A DNA stretch of 64,000 nucleotides from Lacunisphaera sp. (GCA_009695095.1 SIBQ01000001.1:151928-215927), one strand, 5' to 3'. Counted from the first letter of the stretch, positions 17,446-25,947 are shown. Notes: generated by a model not told the origin, from the letters alone. A program made the numbers and translations.

Positions 17446-19209
17446 TCACTCCACCTTTATGCGCTCGTTGTAGAACGCCTCGATCAGCGCGAAGGTTTTC
17501 TTCGGGTCGGTTTGCTTGAGCGCCTCGGAGGCGAGCAACCGGGCGTCGCTCAGCTTCATCGCGCGGATGATGAATTTCACGGAAGGCAGCAGCGTGGGTG
17601 CCATGCTCAGCTCGTCCACTCCCATGCCGAGTAGCAGCGGCGCATAAATCGCCTCACCCGCCATCTCGCCGCAAACGCTGACCTTGAGCTGGTGCTCATG
17701 GCCGGTGTTCACGATCTGCTTGAGCACGCGCAGCACTGCGGGGTGCGACGGGTCGTAGAGGTGGGCGATGCGGCTGTTGCCGCGGTCGATGGCGAGCAGG
17801 TACTGGATGAGATCGTTGGTGCCGATGCTGAAGAAGTCGCAGCGCTCTGCCAGCAAGTCGCCGGCGAGGGCCGCACTGGGTATCTCAATCATCGTGCCCA
17901 CGCGCATTTTTTCATCGAAGGGCTGGTTGCGCTGCCTCAGCTCCGTCCGGGCCTCGGCGAGCAGTGCGTTGGCGCGGTCCAGCTCCTCGGCGCCGCTGAT
18001 CATCGGATACATCAGCTCCACCGTGCCGTGTGCGCTGGCGCGGAGGACGGCGCGGAGTTGGTTCTTGAACATTTCCGGGTTTTCCAGGCACATGCGGATC
18101 GCCCGGAAACCAAGAAAGGGATTCGCCTCCGGGCCGATGAGGTGCGGGTCGCCGGGCAGCGGCTTGTCGCCGCCCACGTCGAGTGTGCGGATGGTCACGG
18201 ACGCGGGCGCGAGGCCGGTGACGATTTCGCGGTAGGCGGCATACTGCTGTTCCTCCGTGGGCATCTTTCCCGCGCTGAGAAAGAGAAACTCCGTGCGGTA
18301 AAGGCCGACCCCGTCCGCGCGATACTGCTTCACCAGCGCGACCTCATCGGGCTTCTCGATGTTGGCGCGCAGCGTCACCTTCACGCCGTCGAGCGTCTCG
18401 GCCGGAAGTTCGTTGACCGCCATCAGTCGCGATTCGAAGGATTTCTTCGCCTTCTCGACCCTGCCGTAGCGGAGCAGTGTCGGCTCGGTCGGATTGACGA
18501 TGACGACGCCGTCATAGCCGTCAACCAGCAGCCAGTCTCCGTCCTGGAGCTTGGTGGTGAGGTCATTCGTGCCGACAATCGCGGGGATTTTCATCGAGCG
18601 CGCCACGATGACGGCGTGGCTCGTGCGGCTGCCGGCGTCGGTCACGATGCCCAGCGCAGCGCTGCGGTCGATGCCCGCCGCCTCGGACGGCGAGATATCG
18701 TGCGCCACGATGATGCGTTGCTCCACCAGCTCGGTCAGGCTGCTGGCCGCCTGCCCGAGCAGGACATGCAACACGCGCTTGGCCACATCCTTGATGTCGG
18801 CGGCGCGTTCCCGCAGGTATTCGTCGTCAATCTCGGCAAAAGCCCGGATGTAGCGCTCGGCGACGGCATTGAAGCACGTCTCGATGTTCAGGCCGGATTT
18901 TTGGAAATCGCGGATGGTCTCGCCGATGAGTGCCTGGTCCTCGATCACCATCTGGTGCGCGTCGAAGATGAGCGCCTCCTCCTCGCCCAGGTTCTTGGTC
19001 ACCTGGGCCTGAATTTTGGAAATCTGCTGTCGCGTGACTACCAGCGCCTGCTCGAAGCGCGCGATTTCTGCCGGGCGCTTGTCCGGGTCCACCGTGTAGC
19101 GCGGGATTTCCAGCTCGCTCTGCATGTAGAGAAACACCTGCCCGTAGGCGATGCCCTTGGATGCGGCGATGCCCGGGAGGACTAGTTCGCTTTGGGCGTT
19201 GGGATCCAT
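17446..19209 (-). CDS. ptsI: Phosphoenolpyruvate-protein phosphotransferase (Enzyme I)
   Basis: 587 residues from the ATG at 19209. It transfers phosphate from phosphoenolpyruvate to HPr, the first step of the PTS. The swivel domain carries the active-site His198 in GSRTSHAVIVARSMKIPAI. The C-terminal PEP-binding barrel shows GLYRTEFLFL, TLDVGGDKPL, GFRAIRMCLENPEMFKNQLR, MIEIPSAAL, DFFSIGTNDLIQYLLAIDR and the catalytic cysteine in VCGEMAGE. All expected elements are present and the length is normal. No HPr gene or sugar permease is in the window, so it may serve a regulatory phosphorelay or a PTS elsewhere. Confidence 0.95.
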   Translation of the reverse strand: MDPNAQSELVLPGIAASKGIAYGQVFLYMQSELEIPRYTVDPDKRPAEIARFEQALVVTRQQISKIQAQVTKNLGEEEALIFDAHQMVIEDQALIGETIRDFQKSGLNIETCFNAVAERYIRAFAEIDDEYLRERAADIKDVAKRVLHVLLGQAASSLTELVEQRIIVAHDISPSEAAGIDRSAALGIVTDAGSRTSHAVIVARSMKIPAIVGTNDLTTKLQDGDWLLVDGYDGVVIVNPTEPTLLRYGRVEKAKKSFESRLMAVNELPAETLDGVKVTLRANIEKPDEVALVKQYRADGVGLYRTEFLFLSAGKMPTEEQQYAAYREIVTGLAPASVTIRTLDVGGDKPLPGDPHLIGPEANPFLGFRAIRMCLENPEMFKNQLRAVLRASAHGTVELMYPMISGAEELDRANALLAEARTELRQRNQPFDEKMRVGTMIEIPSAALAGDLLAERCDFFSIGTNDLIQYLLAIDRGNSRIAHLYDPSHPAVLRVLKQIVNTGHEHQLKVSVCGEMAGEAIYAPLLLGMGVDELSMAPTLLPSVKFIIRAMKLSDARLLASEALKQTDPKKTFALIEAFYNERIKVE

Positions 19210-19263
19210 GGCAGGAGGGCTCCACGGATTAACCAACTCCCGTGCGCAGCGGTCAATGCGGAA

Positions 19264-20148
19264 CTAGGCCAGGCGCGCCTCCTGTACGAACGCCGCCGGC
19301 CCCCAGCACTCGCGAATGCGCGCCACAAGCGGGGCCGTCACGAAATTGTCACCAAGCAGCGCAAAGCAGGCGCTGCCGCTGCCGCTCATGCGCGCCGCAA
19401 CGCCAAACTCGTTCCGCAGCTTTCCGAGCAGCACCGGCAGGGCGGTGTATTTTTCAAAGGCTGCGCCCTCCAGGTTGTTAAATAAAATCTCCTCGGCCGG
19501 TGCCTGGCCTCGCAACCATGCGGCGATCTTTTGCTCAGCTTGGTCCGCGGGCAGATAGTCGGTCTTGCGCAACGCCATCCGGCCATAGGCCCACACTGTG
19601 CTGATGGCGAAACCGGGCTTGAACAGCAGCACCCGCCGGCCATGCAAGCGCGACCCCTCTGCCAGGACCTCGAGATGCTCGCCGCGCCCGCGCACGATGA
19701 CCGGCGCGTTTTTTAGAAAGAGCGCGCAATCCGAGCCGAGTGTCGTCGCGATTTCGAACAGCTTTGCCTCCGCCAGTTTCGCGCCAGAAACTTGGTTTAA
19801 CGCGCGCAGTGTCGCCACCGCGTTGCTGCTGCCGCCGCCGAGTCCCGCGCCCAAGGGGATGCGTTTCGTCAGCTTGAAACTCATCCCGCCCTTCCAGCCG
19901 GTCGCAGCCGCAAAGGCATGCGCCGCCTTCCACACCAGGTTGCTCCCGTCCACCGGCACCGCCGGGTCACTGCATGCCAGGCTGAATTGGCTCCCGGCTC
20001 CCGGCTCCCTGCTCCCTGCTTCCAACTCATCGCCGAAGTCCAGCGGGGCGACGACCGACACCAGATCATGGAAACCGTCGGCCCGCCGCCCAGTGACAGC
20101 GAGATAAAGATTAACTTTGGCCGGCGAAAACACGGTGACGGCGTTCAC
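19264..20148 (-). CDS. ispE: 4-diphosphocytidyl-2-C-methyl-D-erythritol kinase
   Basis: About 294 residues from the GTG at 20148; a GTG at 20190 would add 14. It phosphorylates CDP-methylerythritol in the non-mevalonate isoprenoid pathway. GHMP-kinase motifs: FSPAKVNLYLAVTGRRADGFH near the start, the ATP loop IPLGAGLGGGSSNAVATL, and RMSGSGSACFALL near the end. After DFGDELE comes AGSREPGAGSQFSLA, which is encoded by a GGAGCAGGGAGCCGGGAGCC repeat and looks like an in-frame insertion between beta strands. ispD and ispF lie just across pyrF on the other strand. Confidence 0.9.
   Translation of the reverse strand: MNAVTVFSPAKVNLYLAVTGRRADGFHDLVSVVAPLDFGDELEAGSREPGAGSQFSLACSDPAVPVDGSNLVWKAAHAFAAATGWKGGMSFKLTKRIPLGAGLGGGSSNAVATLRALNQVSGAKLAEAKLFEIATTLGSDCALFLKNAPVIVRGRGEHLEVLAEGSRLHGRRVLLFKPGFAISTVWAYGRMALRKTDYLPADQAEQKIAAWLRGQAPAEEILFNNLEGAAFEKYTALPVLLGKLRNEFGVAARMSGSGSACFALLGDNFVTAPLVARIRECWGPAAFVQEARLA
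19990..20024. repeat. CTCCCGGCTCCCTGCTCCC repeat inside ispE
   Basis: A degenerate tandem tract reading CTCCCGGCTC CCGGCTCCCT GCTCCCTGCT TCC on the plus strand. The same words precede the glyA start (6361-6379) and the ispD start (20901-20930). Here the tract lies inside ispE and encodes AGSREPGAGS. Orthologous IspE proteins normally have a short turn at this place. Confidence 0.7.
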
Positions 20149-20207
20149 GGCGCACAAAAAAGCATGGCGGTGGTCACAGTTTCCCCCCACGGTATCCGTC
20201 CCCTCAC

Positions 20208-20903
20208 ATGGCTTGCGACCTAATTTTGGCCCTCGATGTCCCCACGCGCGAAGCCGCCGCGCCCATCCTCCGCCAGTTGCGCGGCCAGCTGCGCTGGGTA
20301 AAGGTCGGCCTGCAGCTGTTCACCGCCTACGGTCCCAACTATGTGCGCGAGGTCGCAGGGATGGGCTTTAAGGTCTTTCTCGACCTGAAGCTGCACGACA
20401 TTCCGAACACTGTCGCCAAGGCCGTCGAGTCACTCGCGCCGCTGCCCATCTCGATGCTCACCCTGCACACCGCGGGCGGGGCCAAGATGATGCGTGCCGC
20501 CCGCGCGGCGCAGCAGCAGCACATCCCCAACCTGCTGCTGCTTGGCGTCACGGTCCTCACCTCGATGGATTCCGTCGGACTCAGCGAAATCGGCGTCGCC
20601 GCCTCGTCCGCTGACCAGGTTGCCCGCCTCGGGCAGCTCGCCGCCGACTCCGGCCTGCGCGGACTCGTCTGCTCGCCGCTCGAGGTGGCGATGCTGCGCT
20701 CGCAACTGCCCGCGGACATGCAGCTCATCACGCCCGGCATCCGCCCCACCAGCGAGACGGGTGACGACCAGAAGCGCGTCATGACACCCGCCGACTCCGC
20801 CCGCGCCGGCTCCACCTACCTTGTGGTCGGCCGCCCGATCCTGCAGGCCGCCGACCCGGCCACAGCCGCCCGGGCCATCCTGGCGGAGCTGGCCGGCTCC
20901 TAG
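20208..20903 (+). CDS. pyrF: Orotidine 5'-phosphate decarboxylase
   Basis: A 231-residue protein that makes UMP from OMP in pyrimidine synthesis. The catalytic tetrad motif is FLDLKLHDIPNTV with Asp59, Lys61 and Asp64. The N terminus LILALDVPTREAA is typical. The phosphate-binding end reads ITPGIRPTSETGDDQKRVMTP and YLVVGRPILQAADP. It is divergent from ispE; the starts are about 60 bases apart. ispD follows after 30 bases filled by a CTCCCTGCTCCC repeat and is probably cotranscribed. Confidence 0.95.
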   Translation: MACDLILALDVPTREAAAPILRQLRGQLRWVKVGLQLFTAYGPNYVREVAGMGFKVFLDLKLHDIPNTVAKAVESLAPLPISMLTLHTAGGAKMMRAARAAQQQHIPNLLLLGVTVLTSMDSVGLSEIGVAASSADQVARLGQLAADSGLRGLVCSPLEVAMLRSQLPADMQLITPGIRPTSETGDDQKRVMTPADSARAGSTYLVVGRPILQAADPATAARAILAELAGS

Positions 20904-20930
20904 CTCCATGCTCCCTGCTCCCTGCTTCAG
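20901..20930. repeat. CTCCCTGCTCCC tract before ispD
   Basis: The whole 30-base gap between the pyrF stop and the ispD start is TAGCTCCATGCTCCCTGCTC followed by CCTGCTTCAG. The pyrF stop TAG is its first word. The same word family precedes glyA and interrupts ispE. Confidence 0.7.
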
Positions 20931-20933
20931 TCC

Positions 20934-21635
20934 ATGAGCCGCACCGCCGCCATCCTGCTCGCCGCCGGCCGCAGCCGCCGCATGGACGGAGCCATTGCCG
21001 ACAAGATCCTCGCCCCGCTCGCCGGCAAACCGGTCTTCGCGCACTCGGCGAGCACATTCTGCCGCAGCGGCGTGGTGGACACCTTTATTGTAACCTATCG
21101 TGACCAGCGACAAATGGTCGAGCTTTCCGCCTATGCCCCGACGCCCACCCTCTTCGTGCCCGGCGGTCATGAACGGCTGGATTCCGTCGCTGCTGCACTC
21201 GCCGAGCTGCCCGACGATGTCGTTTACGTTTTCATCCACGACTGCGCCCGGCCGCTGGTGCGCGCCGAGCAGCTCGTCGCCCTGCACAAGATCGTGCGCC
21301 GCGAGGACGCCGTCGTGCTCGCCCACCGCTTGACCGACACCATCAAGGAACACCGTGGCGAGGGCCGGCTGTGCACCCTCGACCGGAAGCACCTTTGGGC
21401 GATGGAGACCCCGCAGGTTTTTTCCCGGAAACTGATCTGCCGCGCTTACGCCGCCGTCGCGGAGCGCAACCTCGCTATCACCGACGACGCCGCCGCGGTC
21501 GAACTGCTCAAGCACCCGGTGGCCTTGTTGGAAAATCCGCACCCGAACCCGAAGCTGACAACCCCCGCGGATCTGGCTTACTTGGAATTCCTCCTCACCC
21601 GCACTAACTCTAAAGTCCCTTTCCCGTCATTCTGA
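20934..21635 (+). CDS. ispD: 2-C-methyl-D-erythritol 4-phosphate cytidylyltransferase
   Basis: A 233-residue protein. It couples CTP and methylerythritol phosphate. The nucleotide-binding N terminus AAILLAAGRSRRMDG lacks some small residues of the usual AAGxGxR but keeps the Arg. VPGGHERLDSVAAAL, FIHDCARPLV, the TDTIKE segment and WAMETPQVF are diagnostic. The last residues, VPFPSF and stop, are encoded by the left end of a GTCATTCTGAGCG palindrome, so the native C terminus seems replaced by repeat sequence. ispF follows after that element. Confidence 0.92.
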   Translation: MSRTAAILLAAGRSRRMDGAIADKILAPLAGKPVFAHSASTFCRSGVVDTFIVTYRDQRQMVELSAYAPTPTLFVPGGHERLDSVAAALAELPDDVVYVFIHDCARPLVRAEQLVALHKIVRREDAVVLAHRLTDTIKEHRGEGRLCTLDRKHLWAMETPQVFSRKLICRAYAAVAERNLAITDDAAAVELLKHPVALLENPHPNPKLTTPADLAYLEFLLTRTNSKVPFPSF

Positions 21636-21763
21636 GCGCAGTGAAGAACCCATGCCTGGCATCCCTTCACCGTCTCATTCCTGGATCTTTCGCTGCGCTC
21701 AGGATGACACGCTTCGGTTGTCTGTATTCTTTTTCGTGTCTTTCGTATGTTTTGTGGTGACTC
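21626..21763. repeat. GTCATTCTGAGCG palindrome plus half of a CACGAAAA element
   Basis: 21626-21708 is a palindrome beginning GTCATTCTGAGCGCAGTGAA and ending TTTCGCTGCGCTCAGGATGA followed by C. Its left end provides the ispD stop codon (TTC TGA). From 21727 a second tract, TTCTTTTTCGTGTCTTTCGT and GTTTTGTGGTGA, resembles one arm of the elements at 35912 and 50644. Confidence 0.8.
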
Positions 21764-21770
21764 TCCCCTC

Positions 21771-22253
21771 ATGAACTTCCGCATCGGACACGGCTACGAC
21801 ATCCACCGCACCGCGGCCGGCCGGAAGCTCGTGCTCGGCGGCGTGACCTTCGCTACCGACGTCGGCCTCGACGGCCACTCCGACGCCGACGTGCTGACCC
21901 ACGCCATCTGCGACGCATTGCTCGGCGCGGCGGCCCTGCCGGACATCGGCCACCAATTCCCCAACACCGACCCCGCCTACAATAACGCCGACTCGCAAAA
22001 GCTGCTCCAGCAAGTGGTCGCCGCCCTGCGCGAACGTGGCTGGGCGCCGGTCAACATCGACGCCACCCTCATTGCGGAGATACCCAAGATCGCCCTGCGG
22101 CTAGCCGACATGAAGGCCGCCCTGGCCAGATCCACCGGCCTGTCCGTCAATGACATCGGTCTCAAGGCCACAACCAACGAGGGCGTGGGTGACATCGGCC
22201 GCGGACTCGCCATCGCCGCCCACGCCGTCTGCCTGATCATCAGACAGAATTAA
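21771..22253 (+). CDS. ispF: 2-C-methyl-D-erythritol 2,4-cyclodiphosphate synthase
   Basis: A 160-residue protein of normal length. It cyclises CDP-methylerythritol phosphate with release of CMP. Metal ligands lie in RIGHGYDIHR and DGHSDADVLTHAICDALLGAA; DIGHQFPNTDPAY and KATTNEGVGDIGRG complete the signature. The ATG at 21771 is favoured because IspF proteins begin within three or four residues of RIGHGYD. The last residues LIIRQN and the stop come from the left arm of the next palindrome. Confidence 0.95.
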   Translation: MNFRIGHGYDIHRTAAGRKLVLGGVTFATDVGLDGHSDADVLTHAICDALLGAAALPDIGHQFPNTDPAYNNADSQKLLQQVVAALRERGWAPVNIDATLIAEIPKIALRLADMKAALARSTGLSVNDIGLKATTNEGVGDIGRGLAIAAHAVCLIIRQN

Positions 22254-22323
22254 CAGAATCCATAGAATGATTCAGGAAAGGCATTTGGTTCATTATGTTA
22301 TTTCTGTCTTAATCCTTTTTCTA
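22240..22323. repeat. ACAGAATTAACAGAAT palindrome across ispF end and the next start
   Basis: The left arm reads GACAGAATTAACAGAATCC then ATAGAATGA. The right arm TTCATTATGTTATTTCTGTC then TTAATCC is its imperfect inverse. The element contains the ispF stop codon, the start codon of the following lipoprotein and most of its signal peptide. Confidence 0.8.
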
Positions 22324-23901
22324 TGCAGTGGCCTGCTGGTCTCTTGCGCCAGGCGCGGGACGCTGGCGGACCTGGGCACGCGCAAGCAGGTGCTGCACCG
22401 GGGTCTGAGCGCCGATCCATCCGAACTCGATCCGCACCTCATCACCGGCCTGCCCGAGATAAACGTCGTCTCGACTCTCTTCGAGGGCCTCGTGGCCGAG
22501 GATCCCGTCGACCTACATCCCGTGCCCGGCGTGGCCGAGAGCTGGGACATATCTCCCGACGGACTCACCTACACCTTCCATCTGCGCGCCAACGCCCGCT
22601 GGTCCAATGGCGAACCCGTGACTGCGCAGGATTTTTCCAATTCGATCCGCCGCGTCCTCACCCACACGCTGGCTGCCGATTACGCCACGATGCTTTACGT
22701 GCTGGTCAACGCCGCAGCCTACCACCAGGGGTTGCTCGCCGACTTCTCACAGGTCGGCGTTGCGACCCCTGATGCCCGCACCGTGCGCTTTACACTGGCA
22801 CACCCGGCCCAGTATTTCCTGTCGCTGCTCTCCCACCCCGCGTGGTTCCCGGTCTATCTGCCGGTGCTCGAAAATGCCGGCCCATCCGGCCAGCGCGGCA
22901 GCAAGTGGACGCGACCCGGCCGCCTCGTCGGCAACGGCCCGTTCGTCCTCACCCAATGGAAGCCCGGTGAGGTGATCGTCGTGGCCAAATCCCCGACCTA
23001 CTGGGACGCGGCGACGGTGCGCCTGCACGCCATCCATTTTCATCCCGCCGCGGACGTCGAGAGCGAAGAGCGGGCGTTCCGCGCCGGCCAGCTGCACCTG
23101 ACCGAGTCACTGCCGGTGAGCAAGGTGGACACTTACAAGCGTGAGCAACCCGGCGTGCTGAAAATCAGCCCGTTTCTCGACACCTATTTCTACCGGCTGA
23201 ACACCACCCGGCCCGGCTTGGGCGACGTGAAGGTGCGGCAGGCGCTCGCCCTCGCGGTCGATCGCGGGGCCATCGTGGAAAAAATCACCCACGGTGGCCA
23301 GCAGCCGGCTGATTCTTTTACCCCGCCCCAAGTCCGCGAATACCACCCGGCCGAGCCATTGCAGGAAGACTTTGAGCGAGCCCGCCAGCTGCTGGCGCAG
23401 GCTGGCCATCCCGGCGGCCGCGGCCTGCCGCCGCTCGAAATCATGATCAACAGCTCCGGCAACCACCGCGCGATCGCCGAGGCCATCCAGGAAATGTGGA
23501 GGCGCGAACTCGGCCTCGAGGTGCGCGTCAACAACATGGAGCAGGCCACGCTGCTCGAGAACCGCCGCACGCTCGACTACCAGATCCTCCGCTCCGACTG
23601 GGCCGGCGACTACCTCGACGCGACGACGTTCCTGAAGGTCTTCACCTCCGATTCCAGCAACAACCACACCGGCTGGAAAAATGCGGCCTACGACCGCCTC
23701 CTGCACGAGGCCGACCGCACCACCGGACTGGCCGCGCGGCAGGCGCTGCTGCAACGCGCCGAAGCCATCCTGCTGAAGGAGGTGCCGATCATCCCGATCT
23801 ACTTCTTCACCACGGTGCGCGCCGTGCATCCGGCCGTGCACGGCTGGCATCCCACGCTGCTCGACCGGCACCCCTACAAATATGTCTGGCTGGAAAATTA
23901 A
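22267..23901 (+). CDS. Peptide ABC transporter substrate-binding lipoprotein 1
   Basis: A 544-residue family 5 extracellular solute-binding protein (OppA/DppA type). The signal peptide HYVISVLILFLCSGLL ends in the lipobox VSC, so it is a lipoprotein. The mature part has the family landmarks PSELDPHLITGLPE, LFEGLVAEDPVDLHPVPGVA, WDISPDGLTYTFHLR, WSNGEPVTAQDF, NGPFVLTQWKPGE and VRQALALAVDRGAIVEKI. It should deliver oligopeptides to a DppBC-type permease. It is the first of four paralogues in a row. Its start and signal peptide lie inside a palindromic repeat. The next gene overlaps its end by 20 bases. Confidence 0.9.
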   Translation: MIQERHLVHYVISVLILFLCSGLLVSCARRGTLADLGTRKQVLHRGLSADPSELDPHLITGLPEINVVSTLFEGLVAEDPVDLHPVPGVAESWDISPDGLTYTFHLRANARWSNGEPVTAQDFSNSIRRVLTHTLAADYATMLYVLVNAAAYHQGLLADFSQVGVATPDARTVRFTLAHPAQYFLSLLSHPAWFPVYLPVLENAGPSGQRGSKWTRPGRLVGNGPFVLTQWKPGEVIVVAKSPTYWDAATVRLHAIHFHPAADVESEERAFRAGQLHLTESLPVSKVDTYKREQPGVLKISPFLDTYFYRLNTTRPGLGDVKVRQALALAVDRGAIVEKITHGGQQPADSFTPPQVREYHPAEPLQEDFERARQLLAQAGHPGGRGLPPLEIMINSSGNHRAIAEAIQEMWRRELGLEVRVNNMEQATLLENRRTLDYQILRSDWAGDYLDATTFLKVFTSDSSNNHTGWKNAAYDRLLHEADRTTGLAARQALLQRAEAILLKEVPIIPIYFFTTVRAVHPAVHGWHPTLLDRHPYKYVWLEN

Positions 23902-25570
23902 TTTCGCAGGGCTGCCCCTCGCCGGCAGGCCGCGGGGCGCTCCGGGCACGGCGACAAGCGCCGGCCCTACATTTTCCGTTTTCTGTCTTCTGTCCTCTGT
24001 CCTCCGGCAGTCCACCGTAGCCTTGTGTGTAGGCGGATGTCTTCTGTCCGCCGGCTGTCCGCGGCGGGAGGCAGTCGTGCCCGCCGGCCAGGTGCTCCGC
24101 CTTAGCCAGCGCAACGAGCCGGCCACGCTCGACCCGCACCTCGCCACCCTGCCGGACGAATTTTTCATTATACGCGCACTAAGCGAGGGCCTGCTCACGC
24201 CGGGGCCCGACGGCGGCGCGCCGCAACCCGCAGTCGCCGAGCGCTGGGAAATCTCGCCTGATGGCCGCACCTACACATTCCATCTTCGCCCCGGGGCGAA
24301 ATGGTCCAATGGTGACCCGGTGACGGCCGGCGATTTTGTCTACTCCATCCAGCGCGCACTGTCCCCTGCGCTGGCCGCGCCCAAGGTCGCGCTGTTTTTC
24401 CCACTGCGAAACGCGGAAGCCTTCTCTACCGGAAGGCTGCCGGATTATTCCGCCGTCGGCGTGCTCGCGCCCGGCGACCACCGGCTCGAGCTCACGCTGG
24501 AGGAACCCACCGCGGACTTCCTGGCAATCGTGGCCAGCGGCCCGTGGATTCCGGTGCATCGGGCCACGATTGAGCAATTCGGCCGCAGGGACCAGCGCGA
24601 CACTGGGTGGACCCGCGCGGGTAATTTCATCGGCAACGGACCGTTCACGCTCACGGCCTGGCGACCGAACCAGGAGATCATCGTGCAGCGCAACCCGGCC
24701 TACTGGGATGCCGCCGAGGTGAGACTGCCGGAAATCCGCTTTCTGGCCTTCGACAACGGCGACGCCGAGGAACGCGCCTTCCGCGCCGGCCAGCTGGACG
24801 TAACCCTGTCGGTGCCGTTCACCAAAATCCTCGCTTATCGCGCGGCGCAACCGCCGGTGCTGCACCAGGTGCTGTTGCACGAGACGCGCTACCTCGCCCT
24901 GAACATGACCCGCCCGCCGCTGGACAATCCCAAGGTGCGCTACGCCCTCGCCCTGGCGCTCAACCGCGCTGACCTGGTGGAAAAAGTACTGCTCGGCGGG
25001 CAGCAGCCCGCCCTCAACTTCATCCCCCCCGGCTTGGGCGGCTACACGCCCGCCACCCGCCTCACGGAGGACGCGGCCGAAGCCCGGCGGTTGCTGGGCG
25101 AAGCGGGATTCCCCGAGGGCCGCGGATTCCCCAAACTGGAAATCACCACCTGGGTCGGCACGCCCGTGCTCGAGGCCATCCAGCAGATGTGGCGGCGCGA
25201 ACTCGGCATCGAGGTCACCCTCGCCCAGCGCGAGGCGCGCACCCACCTCGCCGCGCTTGCTGCGGGCGACTACGCCATCGCGCTGGTTACGGCTATTCCG
25301 GACTACGACGGCGCCTCGGATCTTTTCATCGACCTGCGGAGCGGCGACCCGGGCAACTATCCGCACTGGCGCAATGTGGAATTCGACCGGCTCGTGGCCG
25401 TCGCGGCCCGCCACGCCGCCTACCAGCAGGCGGAAAAAGTGCTGCTCGATGACCTGCCGCTCATCCCGCTCTATTTCAATTCGCAGAATTTCCTCGTGCA
25501 ACCCCGGGTCAAACACTGGCAGACGGACCGGATTTGGACGCGTTTCTACCGGAAAGTTACTGTCGAATGA
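23882..25570 (+). CDS. Peptide ABC transporter substrate-binding lipoprotein 2
   Basis: A 562-residue family 5 solute-binding protein. The start at 23882 overlaps the previous gene by 20 bases. The N-terminal 60 residues are unusually long. FSVFCLLSSVLRQS is encoded by a TCTGTCTTCTGTCCTCTGTC tract, and the lipobox LSAGC by a TAGGCGGATG...TCCGCC palindrome. The mature protein shows PATLDPHLATLPDE, WEISPDGRTYTFHLRPGAKW, NGPFTLTAWRPNQEIIV and VRYALALALNRADLVEKVL. It is likely involved in oligopeptide uptake. Starting later, for example at an internal valine, is possible, but the lipobox needs a hydrophobic stretch before it. Confidence 0.88.
   Translation: MSGWKINFAGLPLAGRPRGAPGTATSAGPTFSVFCLLSSVLRQSTVALCVGGCLLSAGCPRREAVVPAGQVLRLSQRNEPATLDPHLATLPDEFFIIRALSEGLLTPGPDGGAPQPAVAERWEISPDGRTYTFHLRPGAKWSNGDPVTAGDFVYSIQRALSPALAAPKVALFFPLRNAEAFSTGRLPDYSAVGVLAPGDHRLELTLEEPTADFLAIVASGPWIPVHRATIEQFGRRDQRDTGWTRAGNFIGNGPFTLTAWRPNQEIIVQRNPAYWDAAEVRLPEIRFLAFDNGDAEERAFRAGQLDVTLSVPFTKILAYRAAQPPVLHQVLLHETRYLALNMTRPPLDNPKVRYALALALNRADLVEKVLLGGQQPALNFIPPGLGGYTPATRLTEDAAEARRLLGEAGFPEGRGFPKLEITTWVGTPVLEAIQQMWRRELGIEVTLAQREARTHLAALAAGDYAIALVTAIPDYDGASDLFIDLRSGDPGNYPHWRNVEFDRLVAVAARHAAYQQAEKVLLDDLPLIPLYFNSQNFLVQPRVKHWQTDRIWTRFYRKVTVE
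23971..24063. repeat. Two repeat tracts encoding the signal peptide of lipoprotein 2
   Basis: 23971-24006 is TTTTCCGTTTTCTGTCTTCT and GTCCTCTGTCCTCC, the same words as at 5157, 31026 and 55040. 24026-24050 contains GTAGGCGGATGTCTTCTGTC followed by CGCC, a small palindrome with GGCGGA and TCCGCC arms. Both lie in frame within the signal peptide. Confidence 0.65.
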
Positions 25571-25646
25571 TTCCCAGACGCCGGGGTATTGGTCGAGCGG
25601 GATTTTCACCGCTTGTGCTGGGGGGGTCTCCGTTCCCTCCGCTCCC

Positions 25647-25947
25647 ATGTTCGCCTTCAACCAATCCTGCAGTCGGAGTATCCGCTGGTTGCGTGCTCTT
25701 CTGATCGGGGTCGGACGGTGGTGGACGGCAGGTTCCACCGCCACCGCCCAGGAGACCGAACCACCCCGTCCCGTATCGGCCATCCGCGGTCCGAGCGGGG
25801 CGTGCTCAAGGTCGGGCCACCAATGACAGCTTTCCCTATTGCTATGCCGGGCCGGACCAACAGCCAGTCGGGTTCATGATCGACCTGTTCAATGCAGCGG
25901 CCAAGGTGAGGAACCTGCGGATACAGCGCGTCGTGCACCCCGCGTGA
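25647..25947 (+). pseudogene. Decayed family 3 solute-binding protein
   Basis: A degraded remnant of about 300 bases. One frame starts MFAFNQSCSRSIRWLRALLI, a possible signal peptide. A second frame has GVLKVGPP and a third gives FPYCYAGPDQQPVGFMIDLF and [15 protein letters not shown]. The last part matches the beginning of bacterial family 3 solute-binding domains (polar amino acid receptors or sensor-kinase inputs), which open with a LRVG...PP(F/Y) strand and later GFDVDL. At least two frameshifts and the lack of the remaining domain show it is dead. It lies within the array of peptide-binding genes. Confidence 0.55.
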
